Positions 49,630-61,390 are shown, counted from the first letter of the stretch. The stretch is DNA of 64,000 nucleotides from Maylandia zebra (GCF_041146795.1 NC_135185.1:9441029-9505028); one strand, 5' to 3'. The notes: generated by a model not told the origin, from the letters alone. Numbers and translations: made by a program.

Positions 49630-49796
49630 CGTGGGGGCGGTAATGAGCTGGAAACTGAACCGGCCAATAAAAAGAAGAAGCTGCGTTGCAACTGGCCAAT
49701 CAGCGTGCAGCAGTGCGAAGCAGGAAGCGGTTGAAAGCGAGCAGCACCTGCATGGAGAGGATATCGTAGTACTTATTCGTAATTGTTCTGACAGGT
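49630..49796 (+). promoter_or_regulatory. probable ldah promoter and non-coding first exon
   Basis: Two CCAAT motifs (GGCCAATAAAA at 49663, GGCCAATCAGC at 49694) stand before a GC-rich stretch that ends in a good donor, TCTGACAG|GTAAACAG at about 49793/49794. This lies 340 bases before the ldah start codon. There is no TATA box. The arrangement fits a non-coding 5' exon, but transcript evidence is needed to place the start. Confidence 0.45.
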
Positions 49797-50133
49797 AAAC
49801 AGTTTTATTTACAGCGTGTCATAGTATCAGCTTCCGGTGTGACGTCAGCCTGTGAACGGTTTAGTTTGCAGTCTGTTAGCGGTTAACGGTGGTTGGTTAG
49901 TTAGATAGATAGTTAGTTAGTTAGTGGTTAGTTAGTTATTGGGTTTTCAGGTCAGTTAAAGCTTATTTTCAGATCTCAGATCAGCTGTTAGTGAGACACG
50001 TGACCAGCTGAAACCTGCAGCGTGAATACCTGCAGCTGTGAATGTGAAGCTCAGTCTGAACCTTTGATCAGACTGGAACCTTTGGACCTGCTGATACACC
50101 TGTGATACACCTGCGTGTCTCTCCTCGGGGCTG

Positions 50134-53100
50134 ATGATGGACCCACCACACACAGACTTCTTCTACTGCTGCGGAGCCGCCACGGAGCTGCTCAGGTTTG
50201 GATCCTGCCCCCTAACCTCTGCACACAAGGTGCTCTTCCTCATCATCCCAGGTGAGCCCCGCCCACATCCACAGCTCAGCAGCACCTGTTGTGTTTCATA
50301 CTTCCGGAGGAAGCTGTGCTCAGGAGTTCAAACATCAGGACATACCCTGTACTGAAGGAATACTGCAGTACAGCACAGTAATACTGTCGTACAGCTGCAG
50401 TATTACTGTCGTACAGCTGCAGTATTGCTGTAGTACAGATGCAGTATTACTGTAGTACAGCTGCAGTATTGCTGTAGTACAGCTGCAGTATTACTGTAGT
50501 ACAAATGCAGTATTACTGTAGTACAGCTGCAGTATTGCTGTAGTACAGCTGCAGTATTACTGTAGTACAAATGCAGTATTACTGTAGTACAGCTGCAGTA
50601 TTACTGTAGTACAGGGCAGTCCTCTGATTTGGACTGTGACGTGCTCTGGATCAGGTTTGCGGTTACCATGGTTACCACAGGCCTCGCTGACCTCGTGCTG
50701 TCTGTCACAGGTAACCCAGGTGTGGTGGGCTTCTACAGGACCTTCATGCAGACGCTCCACAGCAGGTGTGGCTACCAGCACCCGGTGTGGGCCGTAAGCC
50801 ACGCCGGCCACTGCGCTCCTCCGGCCTCCATGGACATGATCGAAGGTACGCACGGCTCTGCTCACAGGAGAGAGGAGCAGCTTGTTCGGGTGTTCTGACA
50901 TTTCTATTCCGATTGCAGACGGTGCCTCAGCGGCGGAGGACGACGTGTTTGGTCTGGACGGGCAGGTCGAACATAAGCTGGCTTTCCTCAGGAATCACGT
51001 TCCCAGAGAAACCAGCCTGGTCCTGATTGGTCACTCCATCGGCTGCTACATCATTCTGGAGATGATGAAGAGAAATCCTGAGAGGAAGGTGAGTCATCGC
51101 AGTTCTCCGGTCTGAGGAGAAACCACAAATCGGCCTCGATCCACAAAAACACACAGCCTACAGCACGCACCAACACGCCTCCACCCAAACAGTGAAGCAT
51201 GCAGGGACAGTGGACGGTGGATGTAGGGAAGGCTCCGGAGCTCAGACATGACCGTGCGCAGCGTGGTCGTCTCAGCCTGATCACATGATCAGCAGGACGG
51301 AGGCTCTGTGTGAGAACGAAACTAAAAACAAGCCAAATGAGTTTTTACTTATTGGGATCGTTTAATCCCGGAATACGACGGCCGCTCTGAGGTTTCTGTC
51401 GTTCAGAAACGGAGACTCTTTATGTTTTTATTGTCGCTTATTTCATCCTTAGCCTGCTGCTGTCGTTCACAGCGGGAGTGCCACATGTTTGATTTGGCAC
51501 ACCCTTCTTTTCTCTCCTCCTAGGATCAAACGGTTTGTTAGCCTTTGTTAGGTGAATGCGTACCTGCTACACCGCGGAGCGCTCTGTGGGGGTTTGTTGG
51601 AATCACAAACTCTGTCTTTGGAGCGCATGACCAGCTCGGATGGCGCCCGGCGAGATCCTGGCTGAGGGCACTGAGCCCTCCCTTCACTTCCCTCCCATCA
51701 CTTTTTCAGGAAACGGATTAAATGACATGAAAATCCCCCTGCCTCTAATCCGGGAGTTTCCGCAGTTTGCAGCTTCCTGTCTCGGAGCTTTCTGTTGTCT
51801 GTCTGAAACCTTCTGTCTCCTCTCTGTTTTTAATGCAGGTCCTGAAGGCGCTGCTGCTGTTTCCCACCATCGAGCGCATGGCTCAGAGCCCTCAGGGGAA
51901 GGTCATGACCCCCGTGCTGTGTCACATGCGTTACGTGGTCTACCTGCCCCTCTTCCTGCTCTCGCTGCTGCCCGACAGGCTCAAAGTCGGCCTCATCAGA
52001 CTGATGCTGGGGGGAATCCGCTCTCTGGACCTCACTGTGGTGCAGCCCACCCTGGGTCTGCTCAGTGGAGACTCTGCAGGTCGGCCATGCTTCGTTCTTC
52101 TGTGAGATATGCAGCGAGGCCAGATGCTTTTCAGACTGCAGACATTTGTCTTTGATAAGAAGCTTTTATGTGATAACACAGAGACAGAATTATGGAGAGA
52201 AACCCTGTCAGCACCAGAGGTGCCTGCAGAAAGGTGGAGGGGGGGGGTTACATTTACAACATGCAGTGGCTGTATATTAATATACTGGGAGTGAAAGAGC
52301 TCAGTGCATGATGGGAATTCCCCCAGCAGGCTGGCAGCGGTTCAGATTTAACAGCCGAGGTTTGAAATGTTGAGTTTGCAGCGAGAGCCGGACCAGCTTT
52401 AACCTCTGTGGTTTGTTTCCACGTGCAGCCAATGCCATGTACCTGGGCGGGCAGGAAATGAGGAAAGTTCTAAAAAGAGATGACACGACTATCGGGAAAC
52501 ATCTCGACAAGGTAAGAAAAGCCCCGCCTACAAGAGGAGCGAATGAAAATGTAAGCCAGATACCCGTGCAGGTGATGTCGCCTTTTTATTAAAGACAGCA
52601 CTTCTGATTGCTCACGCTTCACTTACTGCTCTGTTCTGTACACTTTGGACACTTTACCGACCTCATGACCTGACGCCGCTCCCAGCGCTCCTGTCAGATG
52701 TTATGGCAGAGCTCGGCGTCGGCAGTCTGACTCTGAGGGTCAAAGGTCAAACCTGTTGTTCCCCTGGTTGCGCTGAGCTGATCGGCCCTCTGCTGGCTGC
52801 AGGCTGGCGATCAGCTCATGGAGCGCTGCTTTGATCACACCCTCTAAAACCACGTTTCCCCTTTTCTCTCTGTCTGTCTGTCTATCTGTGCTTTCAGCTG
52901 ATATTTTATTACGGAGCGACCGACCACTGGTGCCCGGTGCACTATTATCACGACATCAAGCGGGACTTTCCGCTCGGCGACTTCAAGCTGTGTGAAAACG
53001 GCTTCCGTCACGCCTTCGTGCTGGACGCCGGACGAGAAGTCGCCGAAATGGTGTTTGAATGGATCCGTGAAGATTTACGGAGCCGAGTTCCCGGTGACCA

Positions 53101-53137
53101 AAACACTTCATTCGGTGCCTCAGCTGGACGTTTGTAA
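50134..53137 (+). CDS. ldah: lipid droplet-associated hydrolase
   Basis: A serine hydrolase of lipid droplets, linked to cholesterol-ester and triglyceride turnover (C2orf43 in human). Six exons join in frame to 328 codons: 50134-50251, 50711-50845, 50919-51088, 51839-52079, 52429-52511 and 52898-53137. The alpha/beta-hydrolase signature is complete: oxyanion-side GNPGVVGFY near residue 41, nucleophile elbow GHSIG near residue 120, acid in YGATDHWCP near residue 255, and histidine in CENGFRHAFVLD near residue 288. A hydrophobic segment in exon 4 (VVYLPLFLLSLLPDRLKVG) could be the droplet-binding hairpin. The human protein is 325 residues. Two adjacent ATG codons start the frame; I used the first. 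Intron 1 carries a minisatellite. Confidence 0.95.
50355..50620. repeat. 22-bp minisatellite in ldah intron 1
   Basis: About 12 tandem units of a 21-22 base motif, GCTGCAGTATTACTGTAGTACA with small variants (GTCGTACA, ATTGCTG, AAATGCAG). Nearly every unit contains a PstI site or near-site and a short internal palindrome. Higher-order alternation of TATTACTG and TATTGCTG units is visible. Confidence 0.92.
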
Positions 53138-53473
53138 CGAGACCACAGAGCCGAACCAGAGGTTCACGTTGTCTTTGTGTAATAAGATGTGCAGGCGTGG
53201 AAGCTGTACAAGTTTGTGCTCAGTGAAAACACTAAACACAGCATCAGCCTTCAGGGGCCACATGCTTCCAACTCTTATATCCTGGCTAATCACATAAAAA
53301 TGTACAACGATGGCATGAGGGCGCTCATCATAGAGACCAAACATTTATTAAAGTTTAGAAAATTTACAGTGAAATTTCAAAGAAGTCCAGATGAAGCCGC
53401 AGATGTGAGGAACAGTATTTTTAATGCATGTGAAATAACTGCTGTAATATTAACTGTTGTTTATAATTGTGGG

Positions 53474-53479
53474 AATAAA
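53474..53479 (+). terminator. ldah polyadenylation signal
   Basis: AATAAA about 340 bases after the ldah stop codon, in an AT-rich stretch. Confidence 0.6.
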
Positions 53480-53905
53480 TGAAAACTTAATTTATTAAAC
53501 ACACAGATTACAACAGGCCGTGTTACTGCTTCAGGTTAGGTCTGAAGATAAAGTTAATCCCACTTCAGGCTCCTGTAAGTGTGTCGCAGCATGAAGCAGT
53601 GAAAGCCTCGCTCTGTGTTCTCGGAGCAGATTTTATTTCTCTTTTCAATCTTTCCGATTTCCTCGCTGGTCGACCTCGACGGGTCCTCGATACCTCCCAG
53701 CTTAAAAATCTTGGAAAAGTTCCCGAGCACCAGTATCTACCGGGCCACTTTACAGGTGAGCACATGAAGGCGTGCGCTCATCACCGTGCAGATAGCTGTG
53801 GCTGCACGTCCTTCACGGTGAAGATCACGTGATGTTAATGCAGCTGGAACTGAACACCGGTCGGTATGAATAAAAACACAAACTGAAGCAGTTGCATCAA
53901 AACCA

Positions 53906-53911
53906 TTTATT
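53906..53911 (-). terminator. gdf7 polyadenylation signal (candidate)
   Basis: TTTATT on the plus strand is AATAAA on the minus strand, about 400 bases after the gdf7 stop. The ldah and gdf7 transcripts would then converge with roughly 430 bases between their ends. Confidence 0.45.
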
Positions 53912-54314
53912 AATTTCTCAGTCAGTAAAAAGTGGCTGTGTGAGGGCAGGTTCATGGTTATAGACTGAATGGCTGGTGCTGAGTTCAGTAAACTAACAAT
54001 AAACACAAACTAATATTCCAGATGTGGTGTCAGATGTAATGAGGTGACGGGCATCTGTGAGACTAAAGCTTTGCTTCTTGGTTCATGGTGAGAAAAATCT
54101 GAATGCAGGAAGTGAGAGTTACAAATATGCAAATGGAGCAGAAATAACTTGATAACACGACTTCAGATGGCGAAGCATCGTCATCTATCAGAGGCGTATT
54201 TTCAGCTTGTTCTGCCGTGATTGGCCACAAAGACCAGAGCAAAAACACAAACATTGCAGGTGTTGCTCTAATCTTAGACCAGTACACGAGGTGAGCCCTG
54301 TGTTTGTGCGTGTG

Positions 54315-56421
54315 CTACCGGCACCCACAGCTCTCCACCACCATGTTCTCGTACTGCTTGTAGACCACGCTGCCGGCTGAGTCTATGTAGAGGATGCTGA
54401 TGGGGCTGAGACTGGAGGGGACGCAGCAGCTGGGTGGGCTGAGATCAGGGTCCATGGAGTTCATCAGGGTCTGGATCACAGCGTGGTTGGTGGGCTCCAG
54501 GTGGGCACGCAGCGGGAAGTCGCACACGCCGTCGCAGCGGCGCGCCTCATAGTCCAAAGGGGCGATGATCCAGTCGTCCCAGCCCAGGTCTCTGAAGTTC
54601 ACGTGCAGCGGTTTCCGGCTGCAGCGGCTCCTCCTGCCTCCTCTCGCTGCCCCACCGAAGGATCGTTTGGACAGAGCTCTCTGTCGATGCCGGCGGTTCT
54701 TCTTTACGTGTTTTGGAATAAGTTTCGGAGGCTTCGGGAGGCTAAATCCTCCGCCCTCGCTCTTCATCCTGTGCGTCACCTCTCCGAAAAGACTGTCGGC
54801 AGTGTTGGTATGCCAGAAAGCCACCAGCAAAGCTTTCTCCTGGGTTGGGCAAGGGGTGCGACCCAGCCCCAGGACCAGCGGGTCAGCCACCTTGTTGGTC
54901 AGTTCAGAGAAGGCCAGGAGATGGAAGCAGGCCTGCTGTGGCTCCAAAGGATTCCTCAGATGGGCCTTCATGCCAGACCACACGTCAAACACCTCCCACC
55001 TGGGAAGACCACCACCCAAAACCTCGACAGTTCTGGAGTCCAGCAACTGTCTCTCCGAAGAGCAGGAGTACAGGCGGATGTCGTAAAGGTTTCCTCCGCT
55101 TGTTAGGGTGGGTCGAAGGTCTGCCAGAGGCTTCCTGAGGATTCTCAGCTCGGCCTCCACCAGCTCTTCCATCCTGGCCAGGCTGGATAAGTCGAAGACG
55201 TAACGCTGGCCGCTCTCCCATGATGGAGGATCTGTGGATAGGAGGAAAATAAAGGTAGAGCACGCAGCATGTAACTTTATGTGCAGGTCTGAAACCTGAC
55301 CCAACACTGGTCTTTGGTCACATGTGGGACTCAAGCCTCAGTCTTCAATACAGCTCTTTGGCTCTTCATAGGATGTCACCTCTAAGTCTTTATGGCATTC
55401 ATCAAAGTCAGTGATAAACATCATAAAGGGAACTGGGTGATGTTAAACAGGAATGATATTTACAAATGTCATTCCTGTTGTTAAACCCGTTTAACAAAAA
55501 CAGGAAGTTGAGAAAGAAATGCACTAAAATGCTGCTGAAATGATAAAGCTGATGTGTTGGTGTAGGTGGATTCATTCATGGATTTCAAATCTATTAAAAG
55601 TTTTTCAGGCTGACTTAGGGGAGGATTTAGATAATTTGAGATAAATTATCAAATTTTCAGGAGCGGAACCACGCCTCCAAACACGCCCCTTCTGGCCCTT
55701 ATCTATATGTGACCGACACCCCCACCCCCCGTTCTACAAGCTGTTCGTTCTTGCTTTTGTGTAGAATCAGAAAGCAAAGCAGAGCTTTCCCCAAACCACA
55801 GCTCAGTTCATGTCTAAGCCGTTCACCTTTGTCTACTGAAACGCTGTCAAACCGAAAATGAGGACGAGAGCCCAGCGAGTGAATGGCAATGAAAACTGTA
55901 AACTTGGAGATGAGACCTTCTGATGGTCACAACATAGCAAAAACCCGCATAAATAATCACTTCTACTAACTTTAAATTCTTTACTAACTTTAAAAATCAG
56001 TGATACATTTAGTAATCTGTGTCAACAATGGAAATATGGTTGTTTAAAACAGAATAACACCAAATATAGATGTAATAAAACTAGAACATTCAGTTTTTTA
56101 GGCAGGATTTTGAGGGAAAGTGAGTTAAATTGGTGTCAAACCTTGTCCTTGGTCCACAAAACTTGTAACTGTGTTAGCAGCTCCTGCTCCGTCTGAAACA
56201 TCAAAGTCTCTGCTTTGAGGTTTGGACAATGTTTGGTATAAAAACACCATGTAGTCGTGGAGGACCACCGAGCCGTTAACTGACCGATCTCTCCTCATCA
56301 TGCTCGTGTTCGCGCCCCACTGCGAACTGGACTGCAACGCTCCGGTCCACTCTATCCCGACCCAGAAAGCAAAGCAGAGCTGAAACAACACGGGTCGGTC
56401 CATCTGAGGTGCTGTCCTCAA
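54315..56421 (-). CDS. gdf7: growth/differentiation factor 7 (BMP12), BMP-family ligand
   Basis: A secreted TGF-beta superfamily ligand of the GDF5/6/7 group, acting through BMP receptors. Two exons, 56421-56142 and 55231-54315 (stop TAG), join in phase 1 to 398 codons, the usual two-exon layout. A signal peptide follows the start (PVLFQLCFAFWVGIEWTGA). The prodomain includes YVFDLSSL and ADPLVLGLGR. A basic stretch KKNRRHRQRALSKR supplies the proprotein-convertase site. The mature domain has the seven cysteines of the family (RCSRKPLHVNF; RRCDGVCDFPLR; SCCVP; SCGCR). The paralog call rests on linkage to ldah and apob, as in human 2p24; gdf6 is the closest alternative. A second ATG at 56403 is possible. 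Confidence 0.92.
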
Positions 56422-57011
56422 GTTAAATGAAGAGCTTCAGGTGGGGGTGAGACTGAGAAAAATCCCCTCTGACTTTCATTCAGAGGATCATCTTCATGTA
56501 GATCGTCTGTGTACCTGCATGCAGGTGTACAGGTAGACAGTGCCCCCTGCCAGCTTTGTAGATTAATAGACATGTGTCACATTAAAGGAAAAATGACTAC
56601 AAGGTGTTTTCAAAAGAAGTTCCATTTTATGCCTCAAAACCAGCTTCAGTGCTCCCGGCATTGATTGTCTAACACTCAGCTGGATCTAAGCATTTCAGAA
56701 GAAAACCCCTCCTTTGGTTTAACATGTAACTCGAACCTACAGCCATGCAGAGCCACCAACGCCTTCACTGTGAGCATCAGACTTTTTCCTAATTTATAAA
56801 GAATGCATTCTGAATGTTTGAATCCTAGGTTTTGTTGATCAACACAGACTCACTTTGGAATGTAGTTTTATACATTGTATCTTATTAACCCTGCCTTTTC
56901 AATACACTGCACTCGTCATATGTACAGTAATTACAAATATTTCACAATTTAGAATTATTTTAAATCGTTATTATTTTATTATTATTATTTCTAACTTTCA
57001 TGATACAACAA
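56422..57011. other. gdf7 upstream region
   Basis: Between the gdf7 start and the provirus no gene is seen. The gdf7 promoter and 5' UTR should lie in the first few hundred bases. The provirus is inserted 590 bases upstream of the gdf7 start codon in opposite orientation to gdf7. Confidence 0.5.
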
Positions 57012-57408
57012 TGTTACAGGAAAAATGTTTCTACGTTTCTTTACCTTCTTTTAAATGTGCAAGCATGCCCTTTTGTCTATGGTTAGATTAGTTTAGAATT
57101 ATCTTTTTAGACTTTCTCAGCAAAGACATACTGTTTTGGGACATATTGTTTTAGATTGTTTTATCTCTCACAGCCTTCTCCCAGCTCCCTGCTGACGAGA
57201 CTAGCGCCACATATGGAGTTGTTTATTTTATTTGTTTTGTATTTTCTTATCCTGTTCTCACTGTCTTTCCTATAAAAATTACCAAGCCACTGTGCATGGT
57301 GTGAGTTGTCCTTAGCAGCTCACCCGTGTACACGTTTGATAAAGAAAGTAACTTTGTCTCATTGTGTCTTTATTTCTCCTGGGTTTTTTACAGAGTTTTC
57401 CCCCAACA
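57012..57408 (+). repeat. ERV 5' LTR
   Basis: The LTR is 397 bases, TGTTACAGG..CCCCCAACA. It has a TATA box TATAAAAA at 57271-57278, and no canonical AATAAA; GATAAA at 57339 may serve. I read no difference from the 3' LTR. Confidence 0.95.
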
Positions 57409-57413
57409 TTTCT

Positions 57414-57430
57414 TGGTCCTTCGAGCCGGA
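57414..57430 (+). other. ERV primer binding site, tRNA-Tyr type
   Basis: TGGTCCTTCGAGCCGGA is the complement of a tRNA 3' end with acceptor stem ..TCGAAGGA plus CCA, which fits tRNA-Tyr. It starts five bases after the LTR end. The assignment depends on recalled tRNA-Tyr sequence. Confidence 0.75.
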
Positions 57431-57659
57431 GCGCCTCCATCGTGTCCCATCTCCGTGACCAGTCCACGTTGTTCGTCTGTCGACAGCCCACACACTTGGT
57501 GTGTGGTCAAAGACCAAGGGCGTTAAATTCGAGTCTTGGCCAACGTCTTAGAAAGCGACCCACGGTGGTGGGACCCGATCGAGGTGGACCAGACCCGGCG
57601 ACACTGACCAGGTAGATACAGACACACTGACACAATCTTGCGTAAAAGCGTATTTTAAA

Positions 57660-57875
57660 TTCAGGGAATTTAAAATAGCGAAAGTAGCTCGTCGCGACTG
57701 GAAGCTCCCCACTTCTGTGGGTTTAAAGTAGCTCGTCGGCTGGTAGCTTGGAGCTCGTCGACTGGAAGCTCCCCACTCTTGTGGGTTAGGTTTGGAGCTC
57801 TGGGTAGCTCCCCCAGCTGGGTCAAGGGAATAAGTAGCTCGTCTACAGAAAGACTGGCAGCTCCCCTTATGATAA
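57660..57875 (+). promoter_or_regulatory. repeated motif block in ERV leader, candidate packaging signal
   Basis: AGTAGCTCGTC recurs at about 57683, 57727 and 57833, with the variant GGAGCTCGTCG near 57751. ACTGGAAGCTCCCCACT recurs near 57697 and 57761, each followed by a short complementary GTGGG that could close a hairpin. Position between the primer site and gag matches retroviral packaging regions. Function is inferred. Confidence 0.5.
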
Positions 57876-58195
57876 GGGTTCCGATCGCGCGAATAAGTGT
57901 GAATGTGAATGTATGTGTGTGTATTGTTGTAACTAACGGAGCAAGCTGACTTTACACGGTCCAATAAGAGACTGAGCCGCTCCTACTGTGTTTTTCTTTT
58001 ACTGCTATTCACTGACGTGCTGGTGAGTTGAGAGAACGGTCGAGTTCCGTCTCGTAAAGTTCACACCGCTTTTGGAAAAGTCCGAAAGTAGAAGGGCGTG
58101 TGAGCAACCACTCTCGTCTCTAATACCAGCGAAGGTGATAGCAGCTGTATTGTGTATATATTACTTAAACAAAAATAAGTAAATACATAAATAAG

Positions 58196-58237
58196 ATGGG
58201 TAATCAAGCAAGTGAAATTAAAACTCACTCCTGCTGA
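58196..58237 (+). pseudogene. ERV gag remnant
   Basis: ATG opens MGNQASEIKTHSC and stops at TGA 58235-58237. A glycine at position 2 followed by a serine at 6 is the N-myristoylation start typical of retroviral matrix proteins. No further gag is recognisable downstream. A deletion or multiple disruptions removed it. Confidence 0.6.
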
Positions 58238-60639
58238 CGAGCAGTGGTGAGAAAAGAAAAATCCAGACGCCGGACAAAAACAGTGTCTGTAAACTGAGAG
58301 ATTTAAGAAAACAAAATATAAACAGAAGAACAGAACTCAACTGCCAGTTTAGTAAAACCAGAAGACGAGACACTGTGCAGTTCCCACAATCCTTTTAGTA
58401 AACCATCACTCATTCCTGCAGCCGCATCTGCAGCAACACCCATATCAGGAAGAACATAATAATCCCTTATTAGGTGAAAACTAGAAATCACAGTAGTTTT
58501 GTAGTAGTTTAAAAGGGTTGAAAACAGACCCCACTGAGTAGATATAAATATAAAAAGTACGAAATAAAGATGAACAAAGGGAAAGTTACAGTAGAAATTA
58601 TCTTTAGAGTATTTGAAATTAATAATAGCAAGGATAACAACCTGTAAAGTGATATTAACAATGAAACACAGTTGGCATGATGACCATGCCCAGCATGTAT
58701 AAAATGAATATAAAGCAAATAATTCACACGAAAATATTTTAATAAAATAAATAAGGTATATTAAGGCTGTGTCATTGTTCAGCCAAGGACAGTGTGTGAG
58801 AAGGTAACTGTCTCCACCCTGGGAAAAGGATGATTCTGCAGGTCATCTGAAGCCCTTGATGGATACAAAATAAAATATAAATAATATATTATAATAGAAC
58901 TGCCTGGTCCGCCATGCAACAGAGAGAACAAATGTGACCGCAGATTGGCACCTTAATCGGTTATGATGTGAGGTGGATAATTGTTAAGCAGTAGTCTGCA
59001 TCAAGCTTAAGGTTTGCTGAAACTCAGTGTAATGACATGTGAGATGAAGACAATACAGAGAATAACTAAACTAATGAAGTGCATAGAGGCACTTGACCAG
59101 CTTGAAACCCATCATCCTAGAATGACACATTGCTGAGATATAGAGCACACCTATAATAACAACCAATAAGCAAAACCCTGTAGACAACAGCTAAAACTAC
59201 AGGATTGAGAAGCTGAATTAAATATGTAGACACTGCTAAGCTGATGAGCATGTTCCACATTTTCTTTTCTTTTTATTTATTTGTTTCTTTTAGAGCAGAA
59301 GCTGCTGTAACACACCCAAAGAAAGACTCTAGGTCTGACCAACCGTCTCAGTCGTGGGCAAAAAGATGTCAGTCAATAAAATTCTAAAAGATAATTTGTT
59401 GACAAAAAATATATCAAGAGATAAAAGATAAAACAGTCCAGTGTCCCACTTATGAATTGTATAAAAACACACAGTCCCAAGGCCAGAGCCAGCTATGCCA
59501 CACAGCCAAGTTGCACCCCACATGTTGCCTTTAACAGGGTTAGAAGTTGTCCTTGGAGACCCACCACCCTGCAAGCATATAGTCAGTGGTCACTCAAGCC
59601 TCTGGAACTCTGCTGCCTTTAGGCTGTGGCATATAATAGGCCCTGGATTGCACAGAGAGACAAAACAACACAGCAGTGTTTGTAGTGTGGGCTATATGTA
59701 GACCAGTGTATCAGTGCAATCAAGTACACCTGCCTCTAATTAGTCCAACCCCATTCCAGCCATTGGCTCACCAAAAATGTGACACACACAAAACCACTCC
59801 CAACCCAGTGCAACTTCACACAATAATATGGAGCTGAAGTAACACAGGCACATTAGTCTACCATGTTACAAGCTGCATGCTATTACAAGCCAACATATGT
59901 AGACTTCTGCCTTGTTCGGGTGGCAGCATTTTTTTTCTTCTCTTTTTTTCTTTTGTGTCCTGACACGTTTATGTTTTTGTTTTTGTTTGATTATTTTGTT
60001 GGTTTTGGAAACGAATTTAAACGAACTTGTGACCATACTTGAGAATCACAGTGACACATAGTGATTAGGCATATGATTGAAAAATGCCTAGGTTTAGAGC
60101 TGTGAGCTATGAGCTGTGAGCAATGCAAAGTTAAATATATATTTGTATAAATGGGAAACAACCCTAACTTGAAAGTTTGAAATGTGTGAGATCCATGCAT
60201 TGTTTGAAGAACTAGAAATTATCTAAAACTGCCTTAAGTGAAAATGTAGAGTTGCATCTATTCTCCCAAACAAAACAAAAAAAAAAAAGAAAAAGGGAGA
60301 AGCATTCTGTAACTTAAAAATAAGGCTGACTGTTGACAACAGACTAAAACACTAATTTGCAGAGAGGCAAGCAAAGTCACAAACACCAAGGCTGCAGACA
60401 GCCACGCAGAAACAGCAGATAACATAGAGACAACGCCTGCTAGAACCGTGGAGAGGAAGGTCACTTCCCACGAGATTGTTGCGCATGTGAAATACACAAA
60501 GATAAACAAATAACCATTTATATAGACAGCCAGTATGTTTTCTCTGCTGTGCATCATTTTGCAAAAAATCTGGAAAACCAGAGGAATGATTACACCAACT
60601 GGCAAACCAGCATGCCAACCTCTTACAACGCCTACTGAC
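58238..60639. other. ERV interior without recognisable genes
   Basis: About 2.4 kb of AT-rich sequence between the gag start and pol remnants. I see no capsid, protease or reverse transcriptase motif in any frame. It may be strongly decayed gag-pol or unrelated insert. Confidence 0.5.
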
Positions 60640-61390
60640 TCTTTCATTACTACAGGCAACAATTTTGCTGACAGAGCAGCAAAATAGGCGGCACAACAGG
60701 CAAACATCACATTGATGGCAGTAAACACACATCAGATTCCACTGGATGTGTTGAAAAATGAACAAAAAGCAGCAAGCACAGCAGAGCAGGCAAAATGGCT
60801 AAAACACGGTGCAGTTCTGACAAACGACTTAATGATGTGTTATGGCAAGCCAGTGTTGCCAAAATTCCTCCACAAAATGGTGGCATTAGTGACTCATGGC
60901 TGTATGCATTTGTCAACGGGGGGACTGACCAGTATTGTCAACTCTCATTTCTACACTGTAAATTCTACACAATACTCTCATTTCTACACTGTAAATTCTA
61001 CACTGTAAATTTTGAAACCTCAGCAAAACAATTTGTCAGAACATGCATGACGTGTCAAAAATGTAATGCTCAGGGAAACCTGAGACCACACAATCCATAT
61101 GGACTTTATTGAGCTAAATGAATGCCAAGGGTAAAAATACACCCTAGTGGTTATAGATGTATTCTCAAAGTGGCCAGAAATCTACCCAGTGAAAAAGGCA
61201 GATACAATTTCAGTAGCAAAATGTATGTCTAAGTTGTAGGAAAATAAAGAGATGATTGTAAATGACGAAGAATGTAATGATGTCTATCAAGTGTCTTGCA
61301 GATCACAGCCCGGTGACTGGGTTCTGATCAAAGTGCTCCAAAGGAAAAACTGGAGCTTGCAAAATAGCGGAACGACCATCTTGCATCCAT
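60640..61390 (+). pseudogene. ERV pol remnant: RNase H end and integrase
   Basis: The frame shows the end of RNase H (GNNFADRAAK, then a stop), the integrase HHCC zinc region (VTHGCMHLSTGG; CMTCQKC at about 61050), the start of the catalytic core (LVVIDVFSKWPE) and, after a deletion, the integrase C-terminal PGDWVLIKVLQRK. Breaks: TAG at about 60690, frame shifts after a 33-bp tandem duplication (60941-61006), TAA near 61118, and loss of most of the core between about 61240 and 61290. It is non-functional. Confidence 0.8.

Noticed and set aside
50355..50620. Regular tandem repeat considered as a CRISPR-like array
   Set aside because: Units are directly contiguous with no unique spacers, and the context is a vertebrate intron; it is a minisatellite.
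51640..52155. 171-codon plus-strand frame overlapping ldah exon 4
   Set aside because: A different frame from the hydrolase exon; it crosses the intron and acceptor. The exon 51839-52079 is read in the frame that continues GHSIG to YGATDHWCP.
54483..55106. 207-codon plus-strand frame
   Set aside because: It is the antisense shadow of the gdf7 second exon, which has clear BMP-family motifs on the minus strand.
60258..60728. 156-codon minus-strand frame with several hydrophobic segments, resembling a membrane protein
   Set aside because: It is antisense to the RNase H/integrase remnant of the provirus, whose plus-strand motifs are recognisable; hydrophobicity is a by-product of the A-rich sense strand.
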